Shown: piece after piece, positions 40,018 through 50,562 of the stretch | How positions within the stretch are numbered: position 1 is the first letter of the stretch | How the letters are laid out: every line of letters begins with the position of its first letter | Assembly (NCBI GenBank): GCA_946220775.1 | Contig: CAMIFC010000003.1 | Span: 137,905-201,904 of the forward strand | Source: an uncultured Corynebacterium sp. | Lineage (GTDB): Bacteria > Actinomycetota > Actinomycetes > Mycobacteriales > Mycobacteriaceae | DNA length: 64,000 bases | Direction of reading: 5' to 3' | Made by a program: the position numbers and the translations under genes | The notes under the pieces: generated by a model | The model's input: only the letters and a program-made list of their open reading frames with translations | Told to the model about the DNA's origin: nothing | Databases searched by the model: none

Positions 40018-42294
40018 TTAGCCGCCGGTAGTGACGCGATAAACGTCGAAAACACCTTCGATATTGCGCAACAGCCCCATCAGGTAGCCAAGCTGCTTCG
40101 TATCGGAGACTTCGAAGGTGAAGCGAATCATCGCCACCCGATCCCGCGACGTGTGAGAATTCGTCGCGGTGATCGGGACTTTTTGTTCGCTGACCACGCG
40201 CGTGACTTCCGAAAGCAACCCGTTGCGGTCCAGTCCCTCGATCTGGATCGTCACGAGAAACACCGCGTTGTGGAAGCTGCTTGCCCAGCTGACCTCAATG
40301 ATTCGCTGCGGTTCTGAGTGCAGTTTCTCCGCGTTGGTGCAGTCGGTGCGGTGCACGGACACGCCGCCACCCTTGGTGATGAACCCGAAGATCGCATCCC
40401 CTGGAACCGGGGTACAGCACTTGGCGAGTTTTGCGGAGAAATCCGAATTTCCCTGCACCAAGATGCCAGATCCGTCCCCGCGTCCCTCTTGCGGGGTATT
40501 CGCGATCCGTGACCTCCCCGGCAGCGGCCCATCGGACGTCAGGACATCCTGTGCCTCTTCATCCCCGCTGAGGTGATTGACCAGTTTGTGGGTCACATGT
40601 TCCGCCGAGACCTCGCCGCGACCAATCGCCGTGTACAGCGCATCGATATCGGCGTACCCCAGATCGCTGGCCAGTGCCCGGACGATCTCGGGAGAGAACA
40701 ACCGATGAACCGGAAGTCCGCTTCGTTGCGCTTCGGACGCCAACGCGTCCCGCCCGTGTTCTAACGCTTCCTCACGGCGTTCCTTGGCGAACCATTGGCG
40801 AATCTTCGCCCGGGCACGTGGCGCAACGGCAAAGTTCAGCCAATCCTTGCTCGGGCCGGCAGATTCGTCCTTGGACGTGAAGATTTCCACCTTATCGCCG
40901 GTCTTCAAGGTGCTTTCAAGCGCGACAAGCTTGCCATTCACCTTGGCACCAATGCAGCGGTGTCCGACTTCGGTGTGCACGGAATAAGCGAAGTCAACCG
41001 GTGTTGCCCCCGTCGGGAGCGTCACCGCATCACCCTTGGGGGTAAATACGAATATTTGATTCGTCGATAGATCGTATCGGAGCGAGTCGAGGAATTCATT
41101 CGGATCGGCGGCTTCTTTTTGCCAGTCCAGCAGCTGGCGCATCCACGCCATCTGATTGACCTCTTCGCTATCCCCCTTATGCGTGCCGCGAGTTTCCTTG
41201 TAGCGCCAGTGCGCCGCAATGCCGAATTCCGCGTTGCGGTGCATTTCCAGGGTACGAATCTGGATTTCTAGTGGCTTGGCATCCGGGCCGATGACAGTGG
41301 TGTGCAAGGATTTGTACACGCCGAATCGAGGCGCACTGATGTAATCCTTAAACCGACCAGGCATCGGTTGGTAAAGGGAGTGAACCGAGCCGACAGCCGC
41401 GTAACAGTCGCGGACGGTATCCACCAGAATCCGGATCCCCACGAGGTCAAAAATCTCATCGAAATCCCGACCGCGAACGATCATCTTTTGGTAAATCGAC
41501 CAGTAATGCTTGGGGCGCCCAACGACCTCCGCGCGAACACCATTCGCTCGCATATTGGCTTCGACTTCTTCTTTGACCTGCGCCAAATACTGGTCACGTT
41601 TCGGCGCGCGATCGGCCACAAGCCGGACGATCTCTTCATACTTCTTCGGATAGAGAATCGCGAAGGATAGATCCTCCAATTCCCATTTGACTGTCGCCAT
41701 TCCCAGTCGATGGGCAAGCGGAGCGATAACCTCCAGCGTTTCCCTAGCCTTTTTCGCCTGTTTTTCTGGCGGTAAGAAACGCATCGTGCGCATATTGTGC
41801 AGACGGTCGGACACCTTAATGACGAGCACACGCGGGTCATTGGCCATGGCGACGATCATCTTGCGGATTGTTTCCGCTTCCGCTGCCGATCCCAACGCGA
41901 CCTTATCGAGCTTCGTCACGCCATCGACCAGGCGCGCGACTTCCTCACCAAAGTCGTTAGTCAGCTCTTCCAGTGAGTAGTCGGTATCCTCCACCGTGTC
42001 GTGGAGCAAAGCGGCGACCAGGGTTGTTGTATCCATACCGATTTCCGCGGCAATGGTGGCCACTGCGAGCGGGTGGGTGATGTATGGCGCCCCCGACTTT
42101 CGGGTTACCCCGGCATGCAGCCGTTCGGCAGTATCGTAGGCTCGGTTCAGAACCTCGAGGTCAGCCTTTGGGTGGAACTTCCGGTGCACCACGATTAGCG
42201 GACCAAGGACAGGATTGACCTTCGGCTTGGTGGTGCCGGTGAGCGTGCGCGCGATACGCGCCGCCATCCACAGCGAGCCCTTCTCGTTACTCAT
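40018..42294 (-). CDS. rel: Bifunctional (p)ppGpp synthetase/hydrolase Rel
   Basis: Stringent-response enzyme of 758 residues. HD hydrolase domain with [13 protein letters not shown] (H98, D99, E102, D103), synthetase domain with [16 protein letters not shown] and [15 protein letters not shown] domain ([22 protein letters not shown]), a helical/zinc-finger-like region with [15 protein letters not shown], and a C-terminal ACT domain. All catalytic signatures look intact, so both activities are expected. Its ATG overlaps the apt stop by 8 bp; an apt-rel pair is conserved in actinobacteria. Confidence 0.97.
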   Translation of the reverse strand: MSNEKGSLWMAARIARTLTGTTKPKVNPVLGPLIVVHRKFHPKADLEVLNRAYDTAERLHAGVTRKSGAPYITHPLAVATIAAEIGMDTTTLVAALLHDTVEDTDYSLEELTNDFGEEVARLVDGVTKLDKVALGSAAEAETIRKMIVAMANDPRVLVIKVSDRLHNMRTMRFLPPEKQAKKARETLEVIAPLAHRLGMATVKWELEDLSFAILYPKKYEEIVRLVADRAPKRDQYLAQVKEEVEANMRANGVRAEVVGRPKHYWSIYQKMIVRGRDFDEIFDLVGIRILVDTVRDCYAAVGSVHSLYQPMPGRFKDYISAPRFGVYKSLHTTVIGPDAKPLEIQIRTLEMHRNAEFGIAAHWRYKETRGTHKGDSEEVNQMAWMRQLLDWQKEAADPNEFLDSLRYDLSTNQIFVFTPKGDAVTLPTGATPVDFAYSVHTEVGHRCIGAKVNGKLVALESTLKTGDKVEIFTSKDESAGPSKDWLNFAVAPRARAKIRQWFAKERREEALEHGRDALASEAQRSGLPVHRLFSPEIVRALASDLGYADIDALYTAIGRGEVSAEHVTHKLVNHLSGDEEAQDVLTSDGPLPGRSRIANTPQEGRGDGSGILVQGNSDFSAKLAKCCTPVPGDAIFGFITKGGGVSVHRTDCTNAEKLHSEPQRIIEVSWASSFHNAVFLVTIQIEGLDRNGLLSEVTRVVSEQKVPITATNSHTSRDRVAMIRFTFEVSDTKQLGYLMGLLRNIEGVFDVYRVTTGG

Positions 42295-42853
42295 GTTCGG
42301 TTCCTACGACGTAGAGCGGAATATCGGTAAAACGCTGCCTAGCGTTGAGTGTTTGAACCTCCAGTACTACCGCAAGTCCGGAAACCGTGGCGCCTGCTCG
42401 CTCAATGAGCCGCTTAGCAGCATCAAGCGTGCCACCGGTCGCGAGGACGTCATCAACTAACAACACCTTCCGGCCTTCCAGTGGAATTCCTTCCGCGGGA
42501 ATCTCCACAGCGGCCGAACCATACTCGAGGTCGTAGCTCACGCGGTGCACGGGCGGTGGCAGCTTCCCGCCCTTGCGGACAGCCAAAATACCGAGGCCAA
42601 GCTCATGGGCAACGGCGCTACCGAGCAGGAAGCCGCGGGCATCGAGACCTGCCACAAGATCTGCTCCCATTGCTTTACACGCGCGTGCCAGGTCCAGCAC
42701 GACTGCCCGGAAGCCTTCGGGATCAGCGAGAACCGGCGTCAGATCCTCGAATAGAATTCCCTCTTTTGGGAAGTCCGGAACCAAGCGGGTTTTCGCTTTT
42801 AACTGCGCTTGAGCGTCCAGAGGATCAATCAAGGTGGGGTCGATCTCAGCCAT
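42287..42853 (-). CDS. apt: Adenine phosphoribosyltransferase
   Basis: Salvages adenine to AMP with PRPP. The 188-residue protein has [30 protein letters not shown] and the PRPP motif [18 protein letters not shown] precedes the ATG. It lies 29 bp after the solute-binding lipoprotein gene and overlaps rel. Confidence 0.95.
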   Translation of the reverse strand: MAEIDPTLIDPLDAQAQLKAKTRLVPDFPKEGILFEDLTPVLADPEGFRAVVLDLARACKAMGADLVAGLDARGFLLGSAVAHELGLGILAVRKGGKLPPPVHRVSYDLEYGSAAVEIPAEGIPLEGRKVLLVDDVLATGGTLDAAKRLIERAGATVSGLAVVLEVQTLNARQRFTDIPLYVVGTEHE

Positions 42854-42882
42854 CGGGGGCCTTTCTCATCATGCCGTAGTGA

Positions 42883-44487
42883 TTAAACTGCGCTGTCTTT
42901 GTCGGTACTTGGGACTGGGTGATCCAGCGCGACCCAGCGATCCATATTCCAACTCAATCCCACATCGCCGGGGTTATCTACCACGTTATCGATGTTCTTT
43001 TGGTACGCGATCACTCGGGGTTCGGCGACTAGAGGAATGGTGAACATCGATGCCTGAAGTGAATGCTCCGCCTTCATTACTTCTGGTGCGAGGGAATTGC
43101 GCCCCACATCGCTCCCTGAGTTGCGGGAAAAAGGGCTGCGAGTGTCAAGGATCGCATCATAATCTTGTCCCAGTTGGCCATAGTCATCGGCCGTGACTGG
43201 CACGGGTTCAATAGTGATTCCAGCTTCAGCGCAGCTGGTCTTCATCGTATCGATGATCTTCTGGTAGCGAACCACGTCCTTGAGGTAGCCAATGCGCACC
43301 GTGGCTCCGTCGAGATTCTGCCTGGCCTCTTCAACATTTCGCACCATGTTCGCCGCATTGGTCTTTTCGAGACCGTCTGTCATCGGCGCGGTCGGTGGCA
43401 CTGTCCGAAGACCAGTTGGCAGGACCCGGTTCTTCGACGATTCCGCCACAGTATTGGCGATTGCCGATCTATCGATGCAGCTATTCAGCGCATGGCGCGA
43501 GGATTCAGCCTCGAAGGTTCCCACGCCAGAGAGGCGTAAGGTATCCGTCCGATCGCTCGGTTCCCTTCGAATATTGAAGTTTTCGGACGCCACTCCTGCC
43601 GCTGCTAGATCAGTTTGGATCGGTGCGTCGAGCACCGATAGCTGATTGTTGGCCACGAGCTCAGCCAGGTTGGCGTCCGAACCTCGGACATGAATCCTCG
43701 AGATGCCCGGCTTGTCGCCCTTCCAGTGCGGGTTCGGCGTCAGCACGAGGCCGCCTCCGTCGAGACGCTCCCCGACGGTGTACGGCCCAAAGGTCGGAAC
43801 CTCGGCGGGGTTGGTCTTCTTCAGGTTGAAGACGTCCTGCCATGCTTTACCCAATTCGAAGAGCTGCTTTTCATCGTCACTATTGGCCGCGTCCATGAAA
43901 CTTTCGACGCCTGCCTTTTCGGCAACGGTGTGCGATGGCAGCACAGTACCGGCAGAAAAGAGTTCCTGGTATCGGGTGCCGAACCCTGGCTTGAACATCA
44001 CCTGGAACTCACGGGAACCTGGTTTACACGCAATCGATTCGACTTGAGCAAACAATGGCAAATCCGAAGCAAACGCATCATTGCGTTCGCTAGCAAGCCG
44101 TGCCATCCAAAAATCATCGCACACCACGGGCGCACCGTCCGAGTATGTCGCCTCCGAGTTGATCTTGTAATAGATCTTCTGCTTCGAATGGGGATCAACC
44201 TTTGCGGTGACCAGATCCTTATTGGGAAGAAGTTGACCGGCAGGCCCAGTGACATAGGCGCCTGGATACAGCCGCGCGGATAGTTTTGCCGCATCGGTCG
44301 CGTTACCAACTACAGATCCAGCGTTGGTGGTTTCCAATGGCCTGGGCAAAACGTAGCCAAACTGAGGTTGCTTGGCTATTTCCTCTGGAGAGTTTTCGTC
44401 CGAACAAGACGTCAATCCTGCGAACCCGATGACTCCCGTTGCTAGCGCGGCTATTGCTTTCCGCCACGTTTTTCTAACGTTGTGCAT
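42883..44487 (-). CDS. Extracellular solute-binding lipoprotein, family 5 (orphan)
   Basis: 534 residues. An N-terminal signal with lipobox GLTSC (lipidated C28) is followed by a family-5 (oligopeptide/dipeptide/nickel type) binding domain: YYKINSEATYSDGAPVVCDDF, VPTFGPYTV, and LVLTPNPHWKGDKPGISRI. No permease or ATPase gene is nearby, so the partner transporter is elsewhere or absent. The place between secF and apt-rel is the same as that of Mycobacterium tuberculosis Rv2585c. Ligand unknown. Confidence 0.88.
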   Translation of the reverse strand: MHNVRKTWRKAIAALATGVIGFAGLTSCSDENSPEEIAKQPQFGYVLPRPLETTNAGSVVGNATDAAKLSARLYPGAYVTGPAGQLLPNKDLVTAKVDPHSKQKIYYKINSEATYSDGAPVVCDDFWMARLASERNDAFASDLPLFAQVESIACKPGSREFQVMFKPGFGTRYQELFSAGTVLPSHTVAEKAGVESFMDAANSDDEKQLFELGKAWQDVFNLKKTNPAEVPTFGPYTVGERLDGGGLVLTPNPHWKGDKPGISRIHVRGSDANLAELVANNQLSVLDAPIQTDLAAAGVASENFNIRREPSDRTDTLRLSGVGTFEAESSRHALNSCIDRSAIANTVAESSKNRVLPTGLRTVPPTAPMTDGLEKTNAANMVRNVEEARQNLDGATVRIGYLKDVVRYQKIIDTMKTSCAEAGITIEPVPVTADDYGQLGQDYDAILDTRSPFSRNSGSDVGRNSLAPEVMKAEHSLQASMFTIPLVAEPRVIAYQKNIDNVVDNPGDVGLSWNMDRWVALDHPVPSTDKDSAV

Positions 44488-44516
44488 GCACGTTCACACT
44501 TCCCTTAATTGTGGGG

Positions 44517-45770
44517 TTACTGTCCTGGTCGCCAGGATGAGCCACCAGTTTGGGGCGGGCCATCCCGACGGGGTGCCCACCCCGTATCGGAGTCATGGCT
44601 GTCATAAGCCAGGGCGGCATTTAGGCTCGACACGGTGCGTCGACCATCGACTGCGGTGAGTACGTCAGATTCCTCGGGCTCAGCACCGGCTTCGGAGGAT
44701 TGTCCCTCCCGAGCCTTTAGCACGCGTTTCTCGTGATCCCGATACTTCTTTGAACGCATCTTCAGGCTTACCAACATGGGAGCCGCGAAGAAAATGGAGT
44801 TGAACGTTCCCTCAATCACGCCGATGAACTGCACTAATGCGAGGTCCTTGAGCGTACCCACACCCATGAGTCCCACGGCGATCACCAGCAGCGCCGCGAT
44901 GGGCACTACTGAGAAGATCGAGGTGTTGATCGAGCGCATGACCGTTTGGTTGATGGCCAAGTTCACTTGCTCGGAATAAGTTGCTCGCGTGGAACTGAAT
45001 AGTCCAGAGGTGTTTTCTTGAACCTTGTCGAACACCACCACGGTGTCATAGAGCGAGTACGCGAGGATGGTGAGCAAGCCGATGATCGTCGCAGGTGACA
45101 CCTCAAGACCGAGGATAGCGTAAATGCCGGAGACCACGACCAGGTCAATGATCACGCCGATGATCGCCGAAATAGCCATATCGCGTTCCATGCGAATCGC
45201 GATGTACGCGAACACGATCAAGATGAACACGCCGAGTGCGATCAGCATGCGATTGGTAATCGACGAGCCCCACGATTCCGAGACCGTGGAATCGTTCACC
45301 GCATCCTGGGTCACTTCACCTGCGGAGTTCTTTGGCTGGAACTCCTCGAAAAGGGCTGCGCGGGCCTGACGAATCTGCTCCTCGCTCAAGCGCTCGGAGT
45401 TGATTTCGATAACGCGAGATGCACCCGCACCCACCGTTTGTGTCGACTGCGGCGACACCCCGGTGGCGTCCGTAAACACGTCTTCTACTTGCTGCTCCGT
45501 GACGGACTCCGAAGGTGGCATGCTAATTCGCGTACCGCCCTCGAAATCGATTCCGAGGCTAAATCCACGGAAGGCGATCGTCAGCAGGCAAACGATGACG
45601 ACAACAGCGAGGACCCCATAGGATCTCCGCCGCTTCTGAACGAATTGGAAATTACCCGTGCCGTTGTACAGACGGGTCAACCAGGAACCCTTTTTTGCTG
45701 CTGCAGCACCCTTGGTGGATGAGTCAGTCACGTGGCTTTCTCCTACAGTTGTCGGGGCGTTCGAACTCAT
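44517..45770 (-). CDS. secF: Protein translocase subunit SecF
   Basis: Membrane subunit that assists SecYEG-dependent export by proton-motive force. 417 residues, six predicted membrane segments. Conserved FRGFSLGIDFEGGTRISM in the first periplasmic part and ILAYSLYDTVVVFDKVQENT in the core. A long charged and Gly-rich C-terminal tail (about 100 residues) is typical of actinobacteria. It overlaps secD by 4 bp (ATGA). Confidence 0.96.
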   Translation of the reverse strand: MSSNAPTTVGESHVTDSSTKGAAAAKKGSWLTRLYNGTGNFQFVQKRRRSYGVLAVVVIVCLLTIAFRGFSLGIDFEGGTRISMPPSESVTEQQVEDVFTDATGVSPQSTQTVGAGASRVIEINSERLSEEQIRQARAALFEEFQPKNSAGEVTQDAVNDSTVSESWGSSITNRMLIALGVFILIVFAYIAIRMERDMAISAIIGVIIDLVVVSGIYAILGLEVSPATIIGLLTILAYSLYDTVVVFDKVQENTSGLFSSTRATYSEQVNLAINQTVMRSINTSIFSVVPIAALLVIAVGLMGVGTLKDLALVQFIGVIEGTFNSIFFAAPMLVSLKMRSKKYRDHEKRVLKAREGQSSEAGAEPEESDVLTAVDGRRTVSSLNAALAYDSHDSDTGWAPRRDGPPQTGGSSWRPGQ

Positions 45771-47566
45771 CGGTCGCCCTCCTTGTCGTTTTCGTCCTCG
45801 GACGCCAGCAGCTTCGGTGCTGCACCCGTAGCTTCAGCCTGACGGAATGCAAGTCCCAGGCCATTGAGCTTTCGGTTTCCGAAGAACGGCTTGCGGGACA
45901 GCAGGATGACGAGCGGCGCAGTAATCAGGAAGGCAACTGCCACGTCAACCACGGTCGTGAGGCCGAGGGTGAAGGCAAAGCCCTTGACGTCCCCAATGGC
46001 CAGGAAGTACAGGATCACCGCCGCGATGATCGATACGAAGTTACCCGTCACGATGGTGCTACGGGCACGACGCCAAGCACGCGGCACAGCAGACCGAAAC
46101 GTCGACCCTTGCAAGATTTCGTCCTTGATTCGTTCGAAGTAGACAACAAACGAGTCAGCGGTCGTACCAATACCAATGATGAGGCCAGCGATGCCTGCCA
46201 GGTCAAGGCTGTAGCCGATCCACCGGCCGAGCAGAACAAGCAGCCCGTACACCGTCAGGAAGCTGACCAGCAGCGAAACAATCGCAACCACGCCGAGTCC
46301 GCGGTAGTACCACAGTGCATACAGCGCGACGAGAGCCAAGCCCACGGCACCGGCGATCAGACCCGCCTGCAGCGAAGCCTCACCCATAGTTGGGGAAATC
46401 GTTTGGGCCGTGCCGCCGGGCTCGCCATTCTCACCCACGAAGCTGAGTGGCAATGCGCCATAACGCAAGTTATTGGCCAGATCTTGGGCTTCCTTCTCCG
46501 AGAATTGCCCCGTGATCTGGGAAACCTCCCCTGGTGGGGTGGGGTTGATGATCTGTGGCGCGGAAATCACCCGGGAGTCCAGCGTGATCGCCACCTGCTT
46601 GTTCTGCATCTTTTGACCGAGCTTGAACCAGGTTTCGCCACCTGGGGTTGCATTTCCCGTCTTGAATCGGAACGTGATGGCCATCTGAGCAGACTGGGGA
46701 TCAAAACCACCAGTGATCGTTGAATCCGTATCGATCAGATCACCGGTCAGCCGCTGAGGATCCTTCGCCTTTTCCTGACCAACCAGGACCGGTGCAGGTC
46801 CAAGCACCATCACGCCCTCATCGGAGCACGCGACCAGTGGCTTACCAGCGTCGTCCGCACCACTAAGCGGGTCAGTACCCGTGCACTCCATAAGCGCTGC
46901 CGATGCGCTTTGGAAATCCGCATTATCGGATTGGCGGTCCTTCTTCAGCAGAGCCACCTGCGCGTCACGCCGCTCCTGTTCCTCAACCGAATCCTTCGGA
47001 GCGGCCGGTTCCTTCCCCTTCAAGGTCACCTTGTCAGGCACCCCTGGCGTCTTCTGCTGTTTCAGCGTGTCGATCACCTTGGTGACTTTCTCCTGCGCTT
47101 TATCCTTCGGCAGGATGCCTTCCGCCACCCAGCGGTTAGCCATGTCTTCGAGGACCTTCGGGAAGCCCCCTGTTGGATTCTGCGGTTGAGCAGCCGGGCG
47201 GAACAACAGCTGGGATGTTTGGCCAAGCGCTCGCGCCTCACTGGCGTCCTCCCCTGGGACGGTAATGACGAGCGTATCGCCGTCAGTGACGACCTCCGCA
47301 CCGGAAACGCCCATGCCGTTGACACGACCTTCGAGGATTCGCCGGGCTTGCTGAAGCTGATCCGAGGTTGGCCGGTCACCCTGCGGAACCAGGGTCACGC
47401 GCGTGCCACCTTGCAGGTCAATGCCTAACTTCGGGGTTGGCGACTTATCCCCCGTCAGCATTATCAATCCGAAGATCACGAGGAAGAAAACAAAAAAGAG
47501 CGCTATTGAGCGCTTAAGCCACATCTTCGATGCGACGTTTCGTTGCCGATTGCGGGCTGCGGCCAC
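45767..47566 (-). CDS. secD: Protein translocase subunit SecD
   Basis: Partner of SecF. About 599 residues: a membrane segment, a large extracytoplasmic domain starting KLGIDLQGGTRVTL, then five membrane segments with AGLIIGIGTTADSFVVYFERIKDE. The periplasmic domain carries a Lys/Glu/Pro-rich insertion, as in actinobacteria. I use the GTG at 47566, which has AGGAG eight bases upstream; the frame is open 17 codons further. A terminator separates it from yajC. Confidence 0.95.
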   Translation of the reverse strand: MAAARNRQRNVASKMWLKRSIALFFVFFLVIFGLIMLTGDKSPTPKLGIDLQGGTRVTLVPQGDRPTSDQLQQARRILEGRVNGMGVSGAEVVTDGDTLVITVPGEDASEARALGQTSQLLFRPAAQPQNPTGGFPKVLEDMANRWVAEGILPKDKAQEKVTKVIDTLKQQKTPGVPDKVTLKGKEPAAPKDSVEEQERRDAQVALLKKDRQSDNADFQSASAALMECTGTDPLSGADDAGKPLVACSDEGVMVLGPAPVLVGQEKAKDPQRLTGDLIDTDSTITGGFDPQSAQMAITFRFKTGNATPGGETWFKLGQKMQNKQVAITLDSRVISAPQIINPTPPGEVSQITGQFSEKEAQDLANNLRYGALPLSFVGENGEPGGTAQTISPTMGEASLQAGLIAGAVGLALVALYALWYYRGLGVVAIVSLLVSFLTVYGLLVLLGRWIGYSLDLAGIAGLIIGIGTTADSFVVYFERIKDEILQGSTFRSAVPRAWRRARSTIVTGNFVSIIAAVILYFLAIGDVKGFAFTLGLTTVVDVAVAFLITAPLVILLSRKPFFGNRKLNGLGLAFRQAEATGAAPKLLASEDENDKEGDR

Positions 47567-47639
47567 TGTTAGGGCTCCTGAGCAAATTGTCGAAATGGGT
47601 TCTAGAACTGTGGACACATCTTAGTAGTAAGGCACCTAC

Positions 47640-47687
47640 GTAATGAAAAGAGGCCGGGCCATCGGATCAATCACCGATCAACCGGCC
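47640..47687 (-). terminator. Terminator between yajC and secD
   Basis: Two-part stem: GGCCGG/CCGGCC outside (47687-47682 with 47657-47652) and ATCGG/CCGAT inside, followed on the minus strand by TCTTTTCATTA. It lies about 50 bp past the yajC stop. It would separate ruvCAB-yajC from secDF, or attenuate read-through. Confidence 0.65.
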
Positions 47688-47738
47688 ACATACCACTCAC
47701 GGGCGACATGTCACTGAGACGATGGCGCGCACAACACC

Positions 47739-48086
47739 TTAAGCGTTGTCGGATGCCTCGCCATCATCCTTGGATGTCTCGGAAGGATTGGACTCGCGAA
47801 GCTGCTGTTCCTGCTGGGAGCCGTCCGAGACCGAATCAACGGACTGCAGCACGGATGCGCGATCCCACGTCGTCACGACGGCTGGGGCCACTTCGAGATC
47901 AATCGTCGTGTCCGCGACATGCGCAATGCGTCCCTGGATGCCACTGGTCATCTGCACGACCATGCCAGGACGCAATTGATCCTGAAATTCTCGGATCGCC
48001 TTCATGCGCTGGTTCTGCTTACGAATCTGCAGCAGTGGCAGACCGATGAACACGATGACTACCAGGATAAGAAGGATTGAATTCAT
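47739..48086 (-). CDS. yajC: YajC, preprotein translocase accessory subunit
   Basis: Small single-span membrane protein of the SecDF-YajC complex. From the ATG at 48086 the product is 115 residues: a membrane segment MNSILLILVVIVFIGLPLL, then the conserved RPGMVVQMTSGIQGRIAHV and LEVAPAVVTTWDRASV, and an acidic Ser/Gln-rich tail. The longer frame upstream overlaps ruvB and is rejected. It lies 10 bp after ruvB. Confidence 0.93.
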   Translation of the reverse strand: MNSILLILVVIVFIGLPLLQIRKQNQRMKAIREFQDQLRPGMVVQMTSGIQGRIAHVADTTIDLEVAPAVVTTWDRASVLQSVDSVSDGSQQEQQLRESNPSETSKDDGEASDNA

Positions 48087-48096
48087 ACGGACTACC

Positions 48097-49191
48097 TTAC
48101 AACCCCGGTACCCCTTCAGGCGGTTCCAGCCCAACATGCCGCCATGCCGCTGCCGTTGCAACGCGCCCGCGGGGCGTCCTGGCAACCATGCCGGCCCTCA
48201 CAAGGAACGGCTCACAGACCTCTTCCACCGTAGTCGGTTCTTCACCCACGGCGAGAGCGAGCGTGTTCACACCAACTGGCCCTCCCCCGTGTCCCGCAAC
48301 GAGCGCATGAAGCACGGCGTTATCCAGGCGATCCAGCCCGATCTCATCAACGTCGAAAACAACTAGAGCCTGTCGAGCGATGTCGAGGGTAATCAGGCCG
48401 TCACTATTGACGTCCGCAAAGTCGCGAACTCGACGCAGCAGGCGGTTTGCAATCCTGGGCGTGCCTCGGGAACGCGACGCAACTTCTTCTGCAGCATCGC
48501 CGTGAATATCCACTCCCAAAATGCCAGCGGCTCGGGTGACCACACGCGTCAGGTCCGCCGTATCGTAGAACTCCATTTGCGCCGTAAACCCGAATCGATC
48601 GCGCAACGGGCCGGTGAGCATTCCAGCGCGGGTTGTCGCTCCGACCAGCGTAAATGGAGCAATCTCGATGGGAATTGATGTTGCTCCTGGCCCTTTACCC
48701 ACGATCACATCGATGCGGAAATCCTCCATGGCCATGTACAGCATCTCTTCGGCGGGGCGTGCCATCCGGTGGATCTCATCAATGAAGAGCACGTCACCTT
48801 CCATGAGGTTGGAAAGCATTGCTGCCAAGTCGCCGGCACGCTCCAACGCAGGTCCGGAGGTCATTCGAAGCGAGGAGCCGAGTTCTTGAGCGATAATCAT
48901 CGCCATGGTCGTCTTGCCGAGCCCCGGCGGTCCGGCCAGCAGAACGTGATCCGGTGCGACTCCGCGAGTCCTCGCACCACCGAGCACAAGATCCAGCTGT
49001 TGACGCACTTTTTGCTGGCCGATGAACTCGTTAAGGCTTTTCGGGCGCAGCGAGGTGTCCAACTCCGAATCCCCCGGCACTTGCGCGCCACTGAGGTTCG
49101 GATTCGTTTCCGCCCCTCGCGAAGGGCTGGGCGCACCAACGTCGCGACCTTGCCCTGGAAGTTCAAACTCTGTCCGTTCGATATCCGACAC
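48097..49191 (-). CDS. ruvB: Holliday junction branch-migration ATPase RuvB
   Basis: AAA+ motor of the RuvAB complex. Walker [10 protein letters not shown], Walker [10 protein letters not shown], sensor GATTRAG, arginine finger region TGPLRDRFG, and the C-terminal winged helix. 364 residues with an extra N-terminal segment of about 30 residues. It follows ruvA by 63 bp. Confidence 0.97.
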   Translation of the reverse strand: MSDIERTEFELPGQGRDVGAPSPSRGAETNPNLSGAQVPGDSELDTSLRPKSLNEFIGQQKVRQQLDLVLGGARTRGVAPDHVLLAGPPGLGKTTMAMIIAQELGSSLRMTSGPALERAGDLAAMLSNLMEGDVLFIDEIHRMARPAEEMLYMAMEDFRIDVIVGKGPGATSIPIEIAPFTLVGATTRAGMLTGPLRDRFGFTAQMEFYDTADLTRVVTRAAGILGVDIHGDAAEEVASRSRGTPRIANRLLRRVRDFADVNSDGLITLDIARQALVVFDVDEIGLDRLDNAVLHALVAGHGGGPVGVNTLALAVGEEPTTVEEVCEPFLVRAGMVARTPRGRVATAAAWRHVGLEPPEGVPGL

Positions 49192-49254
49192 GTTACTCCT
49201 TGCGCTCCTCGTCCCGTCGTCTAGCGCCGATCCCCCAGTGTTGTTCTGCCAATC

Positions 49255-49896
49255 TTATCGCCGCTGCCCGCTGAGCTGCTTCAGGGACTGCCGAAGCAGC
49301 GCCGACGCATCCAATTCCGTCTCGCCGCCGGATTCCCCCATCATTTCGGACGCCACTCGCGTCACCGCCGTAGTCGCCTTAGCTTCCGGGAATCCAAGAC
49401 CGGTCAATGCTTCCACGACTTGGTCCATAACCGGTGAAGAGGCCTGCTGGTCTGCGACGATATCGGAGAATTCGGCTTGGGCAGGCTGGGTTGGCAGTTC
49501 CGGTAGTTTGCCCTTCAGGTCGACCGCCATGCGATCTGCCAACCGTTTACCCACGCCCGGGGCTTTTTGCAGGGTTTTCGCATCCCCTTCGGCGACGGCT
49601 TTGGTGATCTCAACCGGAGTCAGCACACTCATCACTGCCATGGCCACGCGTGCGCCCACCCCCGATACTTTTTGCAGCAGGCCAAACATTTCCCGCTGTT
49701 CCGGCGTGGAAAACGCATACAGGGTTTGATCGTCTTCCCGCACAATGAAGCTGGTGAGGACAAACGCCTCCTCCCCGCGGGTCAGCTCAGCCAGCGTATC
49801 TGCAGTCGCCTGCACTTGATAGCCCACCCCGGCGCATTCGATCACCGCGTAGTCCAGGCCCTTATCAATGACCTCACCTCGGAGGGAAGCGATCAT
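49255..49896 (-). CDS. ruvA: Holliday junction-binding protein RuvA
   Basis: Binds the four-way junction and loads RuvB. 213 residues: OB domain at the N terminus ([25 protein letters not shown]), helix-hairpin-helix motifs ([31 protein letters not shown]) and a C-terminal three-helix domain. The start overlaps the ruvC stop by 4 bp. Confidence 0.96.
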   Translation of the reverse strand: MIASLRGEVIDKGLDYAVIECAGVGYQVQATADTLAELTRGEEAFVLTSFIVREDDQTLYAFSTPEQREMFGLLQKVSGVGARVAMAVMSVLTPVEITKAVAEGDAKTLQKAPGVGKRLADRMAVDLKGKLPELPTQPAQAEFSDIVADQQASSPVMDQVVEALTGLGFPEAKATTAVTRVASEMMGESGGETELDASALLRQSLKQLSGQRR

Positions 49897-50414
49897 GCCC
49901 TTATTCCTTTCTCGTTATTTAGTAGCCGGTTCATTGGTGCGCGCCAGCAGTGGCACACGGCCAACGCCAAGGCGTCGGCAGCATCCGCAGGTTTCGGAGC
50001 TTCGGACAGCCCCAGAATCCGGGTGATCATGCTGGTCATCTGTGCTTTATCGGCTCGCCCATTGCCACTGATGGCCTTCTTCACCTCACTCGGCGTATAC
50101 ATCGTGACATCCAGTCCATGTTCGGCTGCGGCCAACATCAGCACCCCAGACGCATGAGCGGTGTTCATCACGGTGGACACATTGGATCGTTCGAAAACGC
50201 GCTCGATGGCGACGACCTGGGGTATATAGTCTGTAATCCAATCGTGAACAGCAGCATGCAGCCGGTGAAGCCGATGATGCAACGCCATATCCGACGGAGT
50301 GCGAACCACGCCGACAGCAACGGGATACACCGCGCGACCTCGACCTGCTTGCACCACGGAAAGCCCGCAGCGGGTCAGACCCGGGTCGATCCCCATGACG
50401 CGAAGGCCTTCCAT
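49893..50414 (-). CDS. ruvC: Holliday junction resolvase RuvC
   Basis: Resolves the junction. Acidic catalytic residues are visible in [21 protein letters not shown] and [15 protein letters not shown] start at the ATG at 50414 ([12 protein letters not shown]), where family members usually begin, giving 173 residues. ATGs at 50447 and 50468 are in frame and cannot be excluded because no strong ribosome site is seen. No LexA-type box was noticed upstream. Divergent from the DUF3817-like gene. Confidence 0.93.
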   Translation of the reverse strand: MEGLRVMGIDPGLTRCGLSVVQAGRGRAVYPVAVGVVRTPSDMALHHRLHRLHAAVHDWITDYIPQVVAIERVFERSNVSTVMNTAHASGVLMLAAAEHGLDVTMYTPSEVKKAISGNGRADKAQMTSMITRILGLSEAPKPADAADALALAVCHCWRAPMNRLLNNEKGIRA

Positions 50415-50549
50415 CGACCCTGGGCGCACTACTGATTGATGATTCATAGTTAACTCTGAAGTTAGCACAGATGATCGATTCTTTTCGGTGCTGGGCGACC
50501 GAAACGCTCACACTCCGCACCTGGCGACCACGAGATTGCACCAGCATGG

Positions 50550-50562
50550 TAAATTAATCCCC
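50550..50562 (+). promoter_or_regulatory. Possible leaderless promoter of the DUF3817-like gene
   Basis: TAAATT (50550-50555) lies seven bases before the ATG at 50563 and no Shine-Dalgarno sequence is present. This spacing suggests a leaderless transcript starting at the ATG. No clear -35. Confidence 0.4.

Noticed and set aside
50415..50562. LexA (SOS) box before ruvC
   Set aside because: No match to the actinobacterial LexA palindrome was seen, although ruvCAB can be SOS-controlled elsewhere.
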